A stretch of 64,000 bases of DNA from Psoroptes ovis (taxonomy: Eukaryota > Arthropoda > Arachnida > Sarcoptiformes > Psoroptidae), in NCBI GenBank assembly GCA_002943765.1, contig PQWQ01000002.1:3348001-3412000 (forward strand). The letters run 5' to 3'. The position numbers and the translations under genes were made by a program. The notes beneath the pieces were generated by a model, which saw nothing but the letters and a program-made list of their open reading frames with translations, was not told the origin of the DNA and did not search any database. Numbering within the stretch: the stretch's first letter is position 1; each line of letters begins with the position of its first letter. Below are positions 1 through 13,121 of this stretch, piece by piece.

Positions 1-3000
1 CATTTATATTTGACATTCAAACATTATAATGGCATATGAAAATATTTTCTTATTTAATTCAATTTTTGCGTAAATATCATTTTTAGAAAATAACAACCGT
101 TTCAAACCAAACTAAGATAGAATATTTGCATGTTTAATTAATTAAATTTATATTTTTTCTCTTAATTATTTATTTTTTATTTATATTCATTAATTCATTT
201 GTTATTTTCACGTTTATGTTTGAATAAGAATTTTGATCATTTTTGCTACTGTTTATTTGTCAAGAATTTGGAAGTCAAATTATTTGGTATTAAAATTCAA
301 AGTCAATTATTTTTTGTTTTTATTTAATTTCTTTACTTTCTCATACCCGTCGAAGAATATTATTTTCGAGAAAAATTGTCATTATTTCCAATTTTTATTG
401 ACATACTAAAAGTGAAAAGTTTGAACTTGAATTCAAATTCAATTTTAATTCAATTATTCGTGAATATTCAATTAAAATTTGAAGTTTTTAAGAAATTAAG
501 TGAAGAATGGAGAAAGGAATGACAGAAATGTATTTGGAATTTCAATATTTGTTTTTTCTTACATTCATTCATCCATTAACTCATAATTTTAATGGTAATT
601 GATTAATTAATTTTGATCTAAATAATTTTATTCTCTGACATTTCTGCAAATTTCGGTGAATTTCTATGAATTTGAATTTGATTGATCTAAATAAATAATC
701 ACAAAAACAACAACAATAACGCGAATTCATGGTTGACAAACATTTTTCAATGCATATCATTATCATTATTATTGATTTAGTTTTTCTTGAATTTTGAAAA
801 TGTTTTTTCGCTTTGTTTTTTGTCCTAAATATTTCAATTTTTCAATTTCAAAATATGATAATATAATAAAAAAAATGTACGGAAAACAATAAAATAAAAT
901 AAAATAGGCAAAAAAATTATCTTTTTATTGAAAAAAACTAAACAAAGCAATACAAAACAATATTATCATCAAATCAGTACAATATAATCATAATAATAAA
1001 TAATCAAAGTAAATACAAAATTATTATTTTCGAAAAAAAAAATTGTACAACACACCCTTGAACATAGCAACAGCAACAATAACAATCACTATTACAGCAA
1101 ACTATTAGAGTGAAAAATAACCACCCGATTCATGTTTTATGATCGGAGAAATGAAAGAAAGAAAATATTTTGTAATTCCCAAATAATTTATTAAATTTTT
1201 TTTTGACTTTAAATAATGATAACACAAAATAATAATCAAACGAATCAATAACAAACAAAGTAACCGTAATTTCAAAAATTCAAAATTTAAAAATCAATAA
1301 TTTTTGGAAAGAGAAATTCGTTCAATATTTTGAAAACCCTCGAAACAGAAAATAAATTCTTAATTGAAACAATTGAATCTCAAACAAAATCAATCATTGT
1401 TTCGCTGATCGGTCGAATTATGATTTTTTGAATAATAATAATTATGACAATGAATGAATTGATATTTGCAGCTACAATTGAATTACTATTTCTATCTTCA
1501 TTTCGTTCAAAAAAGTATTTCATTTTTTTTATTTCTTTTTTTTGAATTTTTACATTAGGAACAACCGACTGCTGATGTTGTTGTAATCGAAATAGATGAA
1601 TGAATAAAATACGGATGAATAGTAAACGCATGAAATGTATGCAAAATATGTGAGAAATATAATGTTAAATAACGAAATAATAACAATAATAAAATATGGA
1701 AAAAGAAAATCAAATCAATTTATCCGGTTTTGCTTTGCAATTTCATTTCAAATATTTTACAAACATCATAGGAATACATTTGTGTATTTCTCTTTCATGT
1801 ATTTGCATGTATTGTGCACATTTCGAGCATGCATCTTCGATGTGAACCATAAAAATACGCCGAATTATTATATTTAAATGGATAAAAATATATTTTCATT
1901 CTGTACATTTGTATTTGATGAATGAATGTATGATGAATGATGATGAAACGAAGAATCTAAAACCATTACGAGAGAAAACTTTGCAAATAATTCCATTAGC
2001 AATCGGCGATAATAATAACAATGATTATGATAATAATGTATGATGATTACATAATGATAGAGACGAAAAAAATAACCGGATTATGATTTAGATTTGAGCG
2101 GGAAAAATTATCCAAGAGAAAAATTAGAATAAATGAAAAATTTAAAATCAGATTTCATTGAGAGAAATTGAAACAAAATATTGGTTTTTTTCGTTTGAAT
2201 GAACCGAAAATATCAATTGATTTGATCGATTTAATCAATCATTCGGTAAGATATTTTTATTGATTCATTCTCATTTCGATCAAAATCGATCGTTTTTTTC
2301 TGGTCTGCCCGTCTATCTCATTGACTAATGCAAATAACAAAAGGTAGCAAGAAGCTTATTCGACTGGAAATTCATAATTAATGATTATCAAACATTATTT
2401 GAAAAAGAAAAATTTCATACCTTTCATATTTGAATATTCAATCTTGATTCATTTTTTCTGGATTTTGTAAATTGAAAAATTGTCATTCAATAATTAATTA
2501 ACCTGAAAATGAATATCAAATATTTAAATTAATTCAAAAATTAATGGAATCAATTCACTAAAAGATATTCATATGAATCGCATTATGATTTAAACCCCTT
2601 TGAGAGCAACGATAATAAGTGAAAATATCTTTGAAATCTTTCAAGCCTATTTTTTCGATGTATATCGATTGATAGGAATTTTAAAACTCTCATTAATGCA
2701 TGTGAACATGATGTCTACAAATGATCTCACATCTTTCATCCAATTTCAGCATTAATTCAAATATGAAAATTCAAATTAATATTCTTCGAATCACATTTTC
2801 ATCAATTCAATACAATGTTTTACATTGTTTATTATCTCTTTTGTATAGGGAAAATATGTCAATAAATAAGAGAAATTCAAATACCTCAGTGTTGATATGA
2901 TTATTGAATTTTTAAAAATATCGAAATAATATGGATCAAGCAATGCCTCTGCTTCTTCTTTTTCCTTTTTCAAAGCATTCGGTGCAAATTAGACTTATGA

Positions 3001-4118
3001 ACAAAAACTCGTAAATGTTTATATTGAAATAGATAAATAAAAATAAATTTATTGACATGTTTTTTTTCTAGCTTTCACTCTACACAAATGAACATACACA
3101 CACACACTCACACTCGCAGATCAAAATAGGGAAAATATCGTTGAAATTAAATATCAAAAAAATAATAATAATGATAATAATAACATTATTATTATTCCCA
3201 TTATTATTATTATGGACAAAATGGTCAATATTGTCCAGTTTTTTTTTCATTATTGTTTCTCTGCAAAAAAAATGAAATAATAAACAGCAAACAATGAATG
3301 ATGGAAAATATTAAAAAAACAGTATAACACTTATCAATAAACCACATACACACACACATTGGCATATGTTTTTATTGAGATAATAATTTCGTACATACTT
3401 TAAGCAGCATATATGCAGCGAAAGAAAGAGAGCGAGACAGAGAGAAAAGATAAAAATAATAAAAATAAAATTGAAAAATATAAAATAACGACAATAGCAC
3501 TGCATGCAATGAATGTGTGCAATGAAATTGAATAAATGTAAATCAGATAAATGGCTCAATTGGATCGGCTTGTTTGAATCATGTTTATTGAAAATGTATA
3601 TACAAATATCTGAATATATTGCTTGGAATGCATGAATTTTTATATTTCAATACTGATATTGGCCACCACTTTTTTTCTATTCTGGCAAATAAATGAATGA
3701 AAAAAACCTATTATAAACTGTAATTTATGAAATTTGTGAAAAAAAATGAATGAATTCGTTGTGAATTTACTTTATGAATTGTAAATATATCTATTTATAA
3801 ATTTATTAAAATTGATGAATAATAATGATATTAATAATAATGATGATGATCACACTGACGATAATAAAGACAATTATGAATAATAATTCATTATTTTTAA
3901 TATTTTTTTTTTGTTTAAAATGATTAAAAATAATGATTATGAATAATAATTTATATTAATTATGAATATTTTTCAAGTCATTCATTTTCTCCATTTTCTC
4001 TGAACATTTTCCCCTTTTAATCAAAACTGTTTATTATGATATAATTAAGTGTGTATGTTTTGATATCTTCAGTATGTTTGCTTGAGAAATTCTTAGTATT
4101 TGAATGGGAGTAAATATC

Positions 4119-4145
4119 AAAAAAAAAAAAAAAAAAAAAAAAAAA
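4119..4145. repeat. 27-nt poly(A) run
   Basis: An uninterrupted run of 27 A residues in noncoding DNA. No target-site duplication or upstream retrosequence is evident, so it looks like a simple homopolymer rather than the tail of a retrocopy. Confidence 0.9.
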
Positions 4146-5080
4146 TTCATAAATTAAGAATTCATGAATATTTGACTAAAATTCAATTATTCTTCATAAG
4201 AAAATGGAAGTGATTTGAATAATTCAAAGAATAGAATTGAAAATTTTTAAAATTATTTTCTTTTCTTCGAATTAAAATTTCATTATTCCAGAATTTCAAG
4301 AAAATTTCAACAAGAAAAAATTGAAAAATTCTGGAATCATGAAATTCTAGGTTGAAAATTCTGGCTTCTTTCTTTGAGCGACTCTGGCCAAATATATCAT
4401 CATCATTTCATTTCATTTTTTACATTTGTTTTTTCTTACATCAAAATGTATACAGAAAAAAGTTTTATTTATTGAAAAAAATAACCAAAAATAAAAAAAA
4501 TCAAAGAATAAAGGAAAAAGTTTACTTCTTATTATCATCATTTATTACCATTTTTTTGGATGATATTTGCTCCCATTCAGACACACATGCACACACAGAC
4601 AAAATCACCAAAATGCATCTTCATCACTAAAAAAGATAATGTGAAACAAACGAAGAAAATTTCATACATTTACTTTTGTATTTTATTTCATTTGATTTCA
4701 TCTCTACTCCATTTTATTATTTCTTACTTTTAATATGATTTCAATTTTCATATATGATTTCATTTCATATAAAATTGAAATATATTTTTTTTTTTTGAAG
4801 CATCTAAATGTAAAAAAAATGTATAAATAAAAATCAAAAATGAAAAAACACCCCTCAATAATGCAATGTAATCATCATCGATTGATGAATGAGATTGAAT
4901 TGTACAATTTTCGTTTTTTAGTTTGTTTGGTTTGATTGTTTGTTTGCAAATGTACATTTATTTTCATTTCATAATATTCAATTTTACAAATAAATATACA
5001 AATGTACAAATTCAAACATTCGAGCATTCTGACAAAATCATCATTTCTTTTCTGGTTTCTCTCTCTTTACATTATTATTA

Positions 5081-5109
5081 TTCGTTGATATATGTAATAT
5101 ATCAACGAA
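5081..5109. repeat. Perfect 13-bp hairpin
   Basis: TTCGTTGATATAT and its exact reverse complement flank the trinucleotide GTA. It lies in a gene-poor stretch with no adjacent ORF. Confidence 0.85.
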
Positions 5110-6357
5110 AAACTAAATATTTCTAAAACTTTTTCTATTTTATTTCTTCTTATTTCATCATCATTTTAATCATCTTCATGATCATCAAACATTAATTCTT
5201 ATATGAAAAAAATTGCTCGTTTGGTTCGATTATTGCTGATGTTTCAATCTAAGATTTTTTTTTCAGAAAGTTTTGCTTTTTTTCATATTATTCATTGATT
5301 TAATTTTCTTCGGGTCTTGGTCATACACGAAGACAATTTTTTATTATGTTGACAAAATAAAAATGATGGATATTTTTTGACCATATAAATAAAAAAGAAA
5401 TCACAGTGACCATGATCATATTGATAATGATAATATAATAGAAATGTACATAAATCTTTGTAAATCATTGAAACAAAATAATAAAACCATCAAAAATGTA
5501 TCAAATATTACGCTTTATCTCTGTATCTCACTTTCGATCTTGTCGTCGTCTACACACTTATTGACTTGTCCCCTTCCCTTCTCACTCCTAAGCCAATCAC
5601 CCTTTAACCTTAGCTAAACCCTGAATGCATCAGCAATAAACAACGATTCGACAATAAATCGCCAAGCATATATTGAAATACATCATCCAGGGCAAACATA
5701 TGAATACCACTGCACACCTAGAGCACATATTGTTGAAAATAATCAATACATGCACACACGCTAACACACAAAGCAATTTATTTTATGTAAATTTTCATTA
5801 ATTTAAATTTTTCTTTTATTCAAATTTTTTAACTTATGTGGTCGATACATGATAGTCGACAATGGATAGTGGACTAGGTCCACTTAATTCTCAGATAAAA
5901 ATTCGTTCGTTCTCTCTTTCACTTGATTTTTTCCTCAACTTCTTTGCTCAAATAAATAAAAGTATAATAAAAATATACAGATACACACACATATTCAAAC
6001 ATAGATATGAAAACATTAATCACTTTTGATTATATTTGCCATATGTGTTTGTGTGTGTATTTATAACTCATAAAATACATTTCAGATATATTTTGACGAT
6101 ACGATTTGATTATTTTATCATTTTACTGAATTCAAATCGTTTTCCGTTTCATATTTTTTTTCTATTTTAGATTTCAACATTTTAAATTTAAATTTTTTTT
6201 TATATATTTTTTCCGTTCTTCATAATAAAAATGTAATTTAATTGGTTGATTGGTTTACTGGTTTAAAAAAAATTAAATTGATGGATTGATTAGTTTATTT
6301 CTTTTGAAGCAAAAAAAAAAAAAAATGAAATTTCAAAGATAAATAAATTCAATAGAA

Positions 6358-8933
6358 TTATTTAATTTTTGCTAAAACTTTTGCACGTCTTTCATTGTTT
6401 TGAAATAATGCACGTATCAAATGTTTTACTTCATCCGGTTCAAGATATGTTGCCAATAATCCATGGCCATCGGCCCACCGATTTAGAATTTCCAATAAGG
6501 AAGACTGTTTTTGTTTCATTTCATTGAATATTTTTTTTAATTTGTTCGTTCGTGTGTTGTTGTTATTAGCGTAAATAAATGAAAAAAAATCCATAATTGG
6601 TCGAAATTTATTATGAATTTTCATTTCATTTTTTTGTCGAAGGTTAATGAAAGTGAATGATAAAAAAAATTGAAAAATAAATTAATAAAAATCAATTAAA
6701 TAACGAATTTCTGTTTATAAATTGATTAATTAAAACAAAATACATACCTTGAGTAGAAAATTAATTTCATTCAATTTCATCCATTTGAAAATAACATCTT
6801 CAGAATCAATTAGAAATAATTTCATTTCTTTACAAAAATAATCAATTTCATTATATAAATGTGATGATCCTAATGAACTAATATCATCTAATAATAATAA
6901 TTGTTTAATAAATTGATTGAATACAATCAATAACAATGTTGACCATATTTTATTGTAAATTTTTTCAGGCAACACATTCATAAATGAATTGCATAAATAA
7001 TTAATATATTTCAAACAATTATTTAAACATTCACGAAATTCATAATGTGATTGTGATGATAAACGTAAATCTGTTTTAGGCGTTTCATTACAAATATCTT
7101 GTAATGATTTTTCAAATGTTTCATTATTGATAAAATTCAATAATTTACGTTCATGATAACGCATTTGATTTAATAAAATTTTTGATCCAATATTTTTGAT
7201 ATTTGGTATTAATTCTGCTAATAATGAATCTAATAGTGGTTTATGCGTTATTATTAAACATTCAATAAAATGTCCGAATAATAGACAATTATTATGGAAT
7301 ATTGCATTTTCTTTTGCATTTGTTTCGATTAATTCACGATATTTATATGGTGATATTGTAATGAATAATTCACATGATAGATCTATCGTTTCGGTAAGCA
7401 TTAATGATAAATTTTTTGAACAATTTGACAGCAGTGCTGACATCTCCTATTGGTGAGAATCAATCGATAAATTTAAATTTAATTTAATTTTTTTCAAAAT
7501 GAAGCAAATCATTAATTCTCTCTAACCCTACTTACCTCTAATAATTCTTTGACAGAAATCATATAATCACTACATTGACAATTGGCAAATTTTGATTTTG
7601 ATTTCAATGCAAAATTCGACAATAATTTTTCAGACGAAACACTTTCCTTAGGCTCTCTTAATGACATTTTCATTTGTGTCAAGAAATTTTGACATAATCT
7701 GGTTAGAAAATGTTTATGAATATTTTCTTGATACAATTTTAATGTTTTAAATTGTTCACCATCATCATTATCGACAATCATTCCTAGTGATTGAATTTTC
7801 TTTACAATTTGATCACCTTTTTGTTTCAAAATTTTATCAATAAATTCATCAAGTTCAGCTTCAGATTTTGGCAATAATCTTTCGAAATAATAGTTGATGA
7901 TACATTTAATTATTTGTTCGCACCAAAATTGTCCCAAAAATTTTCTAAATATATCACATTGTTTTATTCGATTATCAAACGTGAATTTATTCAAAATTGT
8001 TTCAATAAAATTTTCAACATTTTCAATAACCTTGTCCATTTCATTGTCATTATTATTATTGTCAATCAAATGTATTTCGTATTCATGATTTTCAATAGTT
8101 TTATTATTTTCAAGAATGTTACGTAGAAAATTTTCATTTAACTGCTCAAATAAAAATTTTACGTGAAAAATATAATCATATTTATCATTCATTATACAAT
8201 TAATATACGATTCATACTGTTCGAAAGACATGGATTTAGGAAAACCGAAATATAAAATAGTTGAATCGCTTTCATCAAAATAAATATTATTCTTGAATAT
8301 TTCAATCATATATGCGATGAATTTTTCTTTTGTCATTTTTATTTTTTGATCAATTTTCTTTATTGAATTTTCTAACATTTCTTTTTGATATGCTGATATT
8401 TTTATCTTTGATTTGTCATTGAAAAGCGTTTCAAAATCATTTAAAAGTTTTTTATAGAAATCATTTTTGATACTTTCTAGCAAATCGTATGAATTATCGA
8501 ATTTATTTTCATTTTTCAATAAATTCATTGATTCTTCCAGTGAATTTTCAATATTTTTATATAAATTTTCAAATTGATTAAGCGATTGAATTTGATCATA
8601 AATGATCTTATGTTTTTGACATTCACCATGATAATCAAGAAATTTTTTCACATATTCATTATCAATCATTGATTCTAATTCATGACGTAACGATTTAGTT
8701 TTTTCAATTTTTTCCAACAATTGTTTTCGCTTTGTTTGCAATTCATATTTTGATAATAATAACTCATTTGTTCGTGAATCATTTTCAATTTCTTTACGAT
8801 AATTGGTGATTTTTTCTTGAAAATTATCAACAATTTCATCAATGTTATTGAAATTATGTATGAATTTTTCAAATTCATTCAATGAATCATCTTCAATTTG
8901 TTCATTTTGAATCATTTTTTTCATTTTTGTCAT
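6358..8933 (-). CDS. Zw10: ZW10 kinetochore / RZZ-NRZ complex subunit
   Basis: Three coding exons, 8933-7536, 7446-6748 and 6504-6358, joined by GT-AG introns of 89 and 243 nt, give about 747 residues; human ZW10, from memory, is 779. The diagnostic part is the C-terminus: RWADGHG, then EVKHLIRALFQNNERRAKVLAKIK broken here only by its length, closely matches the conserved ZW10 end. The N-terminal half is a long charged, coiled-coil-like helical region. ZW10 scaffolds the RZZ complex (with Rod and Zwilch) that recruits dynein and checkpoint proteins to kinetochores, and also the NRZ tether in Golgi-to-ER traffic. An in-frame TAA directly precedes the chosen ATG, so the start is well bounded. 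An AATAAA candidate lies about 60 nt past the stop (6294-6299). Low GC and many Asn/Lys codons match the neighbours. Confidence 0.93.
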
Positions 8934-9155
8934 TTAAATGATCAAATCATTAAATTTTGTTCAAACACACGTGTAAAGAAAATATGTGTAAACAAAAATT
9001 TATTATACAATTTTAGCTTGCAAACACCTCATAAACAACGGATATTAGTTTTTTCAATGGGCAAAATAAATTTACTGAAAAATATTCGTATAAAAATGAT
9101 GGATTTGAATGAATTTTTCGAATGAAATGAATAATTTAAAAAATTATCTCAAAAA

Positions 9156-10376
9156 TCAAATCATTTTGTGCCAATGATCATGATTGAGCGTTGTAAAATC
9201 ATCTATCAATGAAATTATTTTCAAATATTTAGCCAAATGCAACAATTCTTTATCTTTTTCTCGATTTTTATAAGCTTCACGAAATGCTTTAATTTTAAGA
9301 CCGTTTTGAGGATTCATCAAGAAATTTCTTCGCAAATCATCAAACATTATGGTGTTACGTTGATTATATTGTTCAAATTTACCCCAAATTACGCCCAATG
9401 GTTTTACCTAGAAAATATACGAATATTTTAGAATTCACAAACAATCCTATTTACAATTAATATTTACATTGATGACACCATATTTTTCAGTATGAACAGA
9501 TATCATGGCTGTTGAATCGATGAAAAATGCAATTTTATAATTAGGATTATTTGTTACGCCTAATTCACGCATTTTTACTTCGATCCATTTCATACTTGTT
9601 GCAGCTAAAATTGGTCGAAAACATTTTTATTTCTTTTTGAAGAATAATTTCACACAAATACTTACACCAAATGACAATATCATAGTCTTGATAAGCACTA
9701 GTTAAAAATTCATGTAAAAATGGTCTCATTAGCTGTGATGCATGCTCGGCTGTGGATCGATGATCTTGTTTATTAGTTAAAAATAAAAATTTTGATTATT
9801 TAATTTTGCATAATTTTTAAATTTGTGTACTTACCGAAAAGTGTATAATCAATATCAAGTACTAATAATTTTTTACCTTCTCTTGGTGGATTCATCACAT
9901 TGATTTTTATTTCTTTTATTCTTTTTTCAACTTTAGCTAAATATTCACCACGATTGTGAATGGCCACTTGATCCAGTGCTTCATCATCGATATCGAAATC
10001 ATTGATAACATTCGGTATATCAGATGGATCTAAATCAATGTTGGCTATTTGCTCTTCTTTACTACCGATCATCATTATTTTCATTCCAGGTTTCAATGAT
10101 AAATGTTCAATTTTAGTATTATCATCGATTGTTTGTCCTAAATTGTCGAATCAATCATTTTTGAATATATGAATTTACATGAAAACAAAACAAAAACAAA
10201 CCATCATTTCTTTTCAAGCCAATTAATTTTTGCCGTTCAGATTTGACACCAGTCTTTGCATAAATACTTTCTTTAAGATTTAATATTGTCGATGAATCAT
10301 CTAAATCATCGATAGAATATTCATTTCCAGACCATTTAATTATAATTTTTTTGCCATCATCGATCGTTTTGGACAT
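9156..10376 (-). CDS. UBLCP1: Ubiquitin-like domain CTD phosphatase (UBLCP1)
   Basis: Five coding exons, 10376-10202, 10137-9835, 9764-9666, 9604-9468 and 9407-9156, give 321 residues; all introns are about 60-70 nt and all joins keep frame. The N-terminus (about residues 8-85) is a ubiquitin-like domain with the motif ERQKLIGLK. The HAD/FCP-type phosphatase domain follows, with the catalytic DxDxT signature seen as LDIDYT, then VIWSATSMKW, KPLGVIWGKF and the well conserved block FDDLRRNFLMNPQNGLKI. The family dephosphorylates and inhibits the nuclear 26S proteasome; the ubiquitin-like domain binds the proteasome. The length nearly equals that of the human protein (318, from memory). The 5' end faces the LSD1 gene 235 bp away, implying a shared divergent promoter. 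The 3' end is 222 bp from the ZW10 start codon. Confidence 0.95.
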
Positions 10377-10611
10377 TTCTTAAAATATTATAATACCAAG
10401 CTAGTTTTATGATCGTTGAAATATAAAATCAAATTGATTTTTAGATTTTGGACTGTATCAAATTTTGAAAAAAATACTCAAAATTCTCTCTGTATTCAAA
10501 ATACAAATAAACGTTGTTTATGAATACCATGATATTTGCATTGTTTTTGAAAACAAAAACATTTGAATTTTCAAATAAAAATCAAATGATTTGATTCAAT
10601 TTGTAATTTAA
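10377..10611. promoter_or_regulatory. Divergent UBLCP1 / LSD1 promoter region
   Basis: These 235 bp separate the start codons of UBLCP1 (minus) and the LSD1-like gene (plus), so both 5' UTRs and core promoters must lie here unless an upstream noncoding exon exists. I see no clear TATA box; the sequence is AT-rich throughout. A bidirectional promoter is an inference from spacing. Confidence 0.6.
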
Positions 10612-13032
10612 ATGGCCAAACGCAAGAAAAACTCCATAAAATATCGTTTCGAAAATGATTTCTCATCAAATGATAATGACACTAATATCAATTATTGTAA
10701 TGATCATGAAAATAATAAAGCAATGACCAATGAAATTGATAATGATATGTTTATACCGATCACATATGAAGAAGAATTTGGCAATAAATCTGCATCGAAA
10801 GAATCTAGATTAAAACCAAATCGTTTATGTGAATCAGAGGAATTATATTTTCGTGATGAAAATAAAAATACTTATCTAAATTTACGCAATTCTATTCTTC
10901 GTATTTGGCATAATAGACCATCTGTAAGTATTGATTTTTTTTACTTTTGATCTAAAATTGATTATTTTGTTTTACAGATTGGAGTGACAATCGATATTGT
11001 TAAATCTAAATTAAAAATTAATGATAAGCATAATTTATATTTAGCTGAGAAAATTTTAAAATTTCTCGAACGTTATGGTTATGTGAATTTTGGTATCTTT
11101 GAAAATGATTTATCAGAAAAATGTGTTAATATTAAGAATCGTGAACGCACTGTCATTGTGATTGGTGCTGGTGTATCTGGTTTAGCTGCAGCAAGACAAT
11201 TAATTTATTTTGGCTTCAACGTAATCGTATTAGAAGCATCTAAACGGATTGGTGGCCGCTGTTATGCATTTTATAAAAATGAAATATTCTTCGATCCAGG
11301 AAATATTCTCGTGAATGGTATCAAAGGAAATCCGATACGTACAGTCATGAAGCAGCTTGGATTGAATGCGAAACAATTGAAATCAAAACACAAATTGTAT
11401 ATGGATGGTGAATTGGTTGATAAAAAGAAAGAGTTAGTTATGCACAAAATATTTCTGATATTTCTCCGCACACTCTATTATTTGGCCATTGAGAAACAGA
11501 TAACTGAATTCAATAATTATAAATTATCACCTGAGAACATATTTGATGTATTCATCTATTTTCTTGAGACAGCCGCAACAACTAAAGCCAAAGATAATTG
11601 TCAGAAAATGTTGCAATTAGAAGAAAATCTTTATGCAAATTTGAAATCATTAGTGGAAGAATTTGATTTATTCCTTAAAAATATCCAATTTTTCCGATCA
11701 TTTAGAAGTATTGATTCCAAGAATGAAAGTCATTTAGAACTAAATGAAGATGATGATGATTTTGATCGGAGTATTGTTTTTGATCATACAATATTGAATA
11801 ATCTCAAAGATCCAAATAGTGATTTTTCTGAAATTTTATTGAGTCATTTAGCATTTCTTAAGTGTATTGCATTCAATGATATACATAGGAAAATATCAAT
11901 GAAAAAGAATGAAATAACCATTGCAGATAAATTCAAAGGTTGTAGTGAATTTTTTTCATTAGAAGATATGCGTATATTTGAATGGTATTTTGGTACATTG
12001 GAATTTTTCCTTGGTGCACCATTATCCGATTATTCATTGAAAAAATTTGCTATGGATGATTTTGATCACTCGAATGAACAATATGTTATACCAGATGGTT
12101 ACATGAATTTTATGCAAGCTATGTATTCGCAAGGATGTTCTATGAAGATTTGGAAACGTATGCGTGCACAAAAAATTATAATTAAACAAAAAAATGTTGA
12201 AGTATTGGCTGTGAAACAGAATAATGATTCTGAAGTAATGACATTCAAAGGTGATGCAATTATCTGTACTCTACCATTGGGCGTATTGAAAAAAGCTATT
12301 CAAAATGAAAAGGATCCTAAATTTATTAATAATATTATATTTGATCCACCGCTGCCGCAGCGAAAACAAGATGCCATACGAAATCTCGGTGTAGGCACTG
12401 TAAATAAAGTTATACTTGGTTTTGAAGATGATTTCTGGCAATGCAAAGATCAATTTCTTGGAAATGTTGCCATGTCACGCGAATGTAGAGGAGAATTTTT
12501 AATGAGTTTCTTCAATAGTTCCACGAAGGATAATGAATTGGCCTCCAGATCAATCGAAAAGATGAGTAAAGCGAAAAAAATCAATCTTCCTAGCAAATCA
12601 AAACAAATGTATTCCGTGACTTCGATATTGTGCGGACAAAGTGTCGAAACTATTCGTCAAATGAGTGATATATTGAATGAAAAAAATAATGAAGATACAA
12701 ATAATGAAGATGTCATTATTGTCAGTAAATGTTATAGTGGACTTAAAGAAATATTTGAAAATATACCTCAATATACAGGAGCTTTGGTCACACATTGGGA
12801 ACGTGAACCTTTTTATTTGGGCACGCATTCATATCTATCGATTCGATCCAATTTGAATGATTATGATATAATGGCCGAACCAGTATTAGCACCATCTACA
12901 CATATTCCAAGATTATTTTTTGCTGGTGAACATACTTGCGCTCAATATCCATCTACAGTACATGGAGCATTTTTATCAGGTTTAAGAGCAGCAACCGAAG
13001 TTGCCAATCGTTTTGATCCCTTAGATTTTTAG
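10612..13032 (+). CDS. LSD1/KDM1A-like histone lysine demethylase
   Basis: Two exons, 10612-10923 and 10978-13032 (54-nt intron), encode about 788 residues. After an acidic, low-complexity N-terminus comes a SWIRM domain (about 85-150, with FLERYGYVNFGIF) and a flavin amine oxidase domain beginning with the FAD fingerprint VIVIGAGVSGLAAARQL (about 163-179) and GGRCYAF. An inserted helical segment (about 290-430) sits where LSD1 has its Tower helices, but with little similarity. Conserved C-terminal blocks include CTLPLGVLKKA, NKVILGFEDDFW (Lys581 at the catalytic LSD1 Lys661 position), FFAGEHT and TVHGAFLSGLRAA. The family removes mono- and dimethyl groups from histone H3 Lys4, usually within CoREST complexes. 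Oddities: His721 aligns by eye with LSD1 Tyr761 of the aromatic cage, and about 25 extra residues follow the MSFFNSS block. It could be a diverged paralogue rather than the sole LSD1, so I leave the symbol empty. Confidence 0.88.
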
Positions 13033-13121
13033 CACTCTAAAATGTTTTCATCAATTTCTCCGTAAATTTATTTAAGTTAATCAAAGAAATATTAAAAAAT
13101 AATGCATGGAGAGAGCATTCA

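Larger units (their letters stand above)
1..6357. other. Gene-poor AT-rich region
   Basis: I see no supported gene here. Open reading frames are short and their translations are rich in I, F, K, N and Y, as expected from random AT-rich DNA. The stretch contains a 27-nt A run (4119-4145), CA/CACA tracts, many AAT/ATT and ATTC/GAAT microsatellite-like patches, a perfect 13-bp hairpin (5081-5109) and a patch of noticeably higher GC (about 5515-5760). A short exon-like patch on the minus strand near 2.79-2.99 kb lacks a usable acceptor or start. The region could be the intergenic space beyond the ZW10 3' end or an intron of a gene lying outside the window. Confidence 0.6.

Noticed and set aside
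4119..4145. Poly(A) tail of a processed pseudogene
   Set aside because: The sequence upstream contains no recognisable gene copy and no target-site duplication is visible.
4285..4337. Imperfect inverted repeat ATTCCAGAATTTCAA / TTGAAAAATTCTGGAAT as a microRNA precursor
   Set aside because: The total length is too short for a typical precursor and the stem has a 2-nt bulge; no known microRNA seed or family was recognised.
7196..7456. 86-codon plus-strand ORF
   Set aside because: Antisense shadow of ZW10 exon 2.
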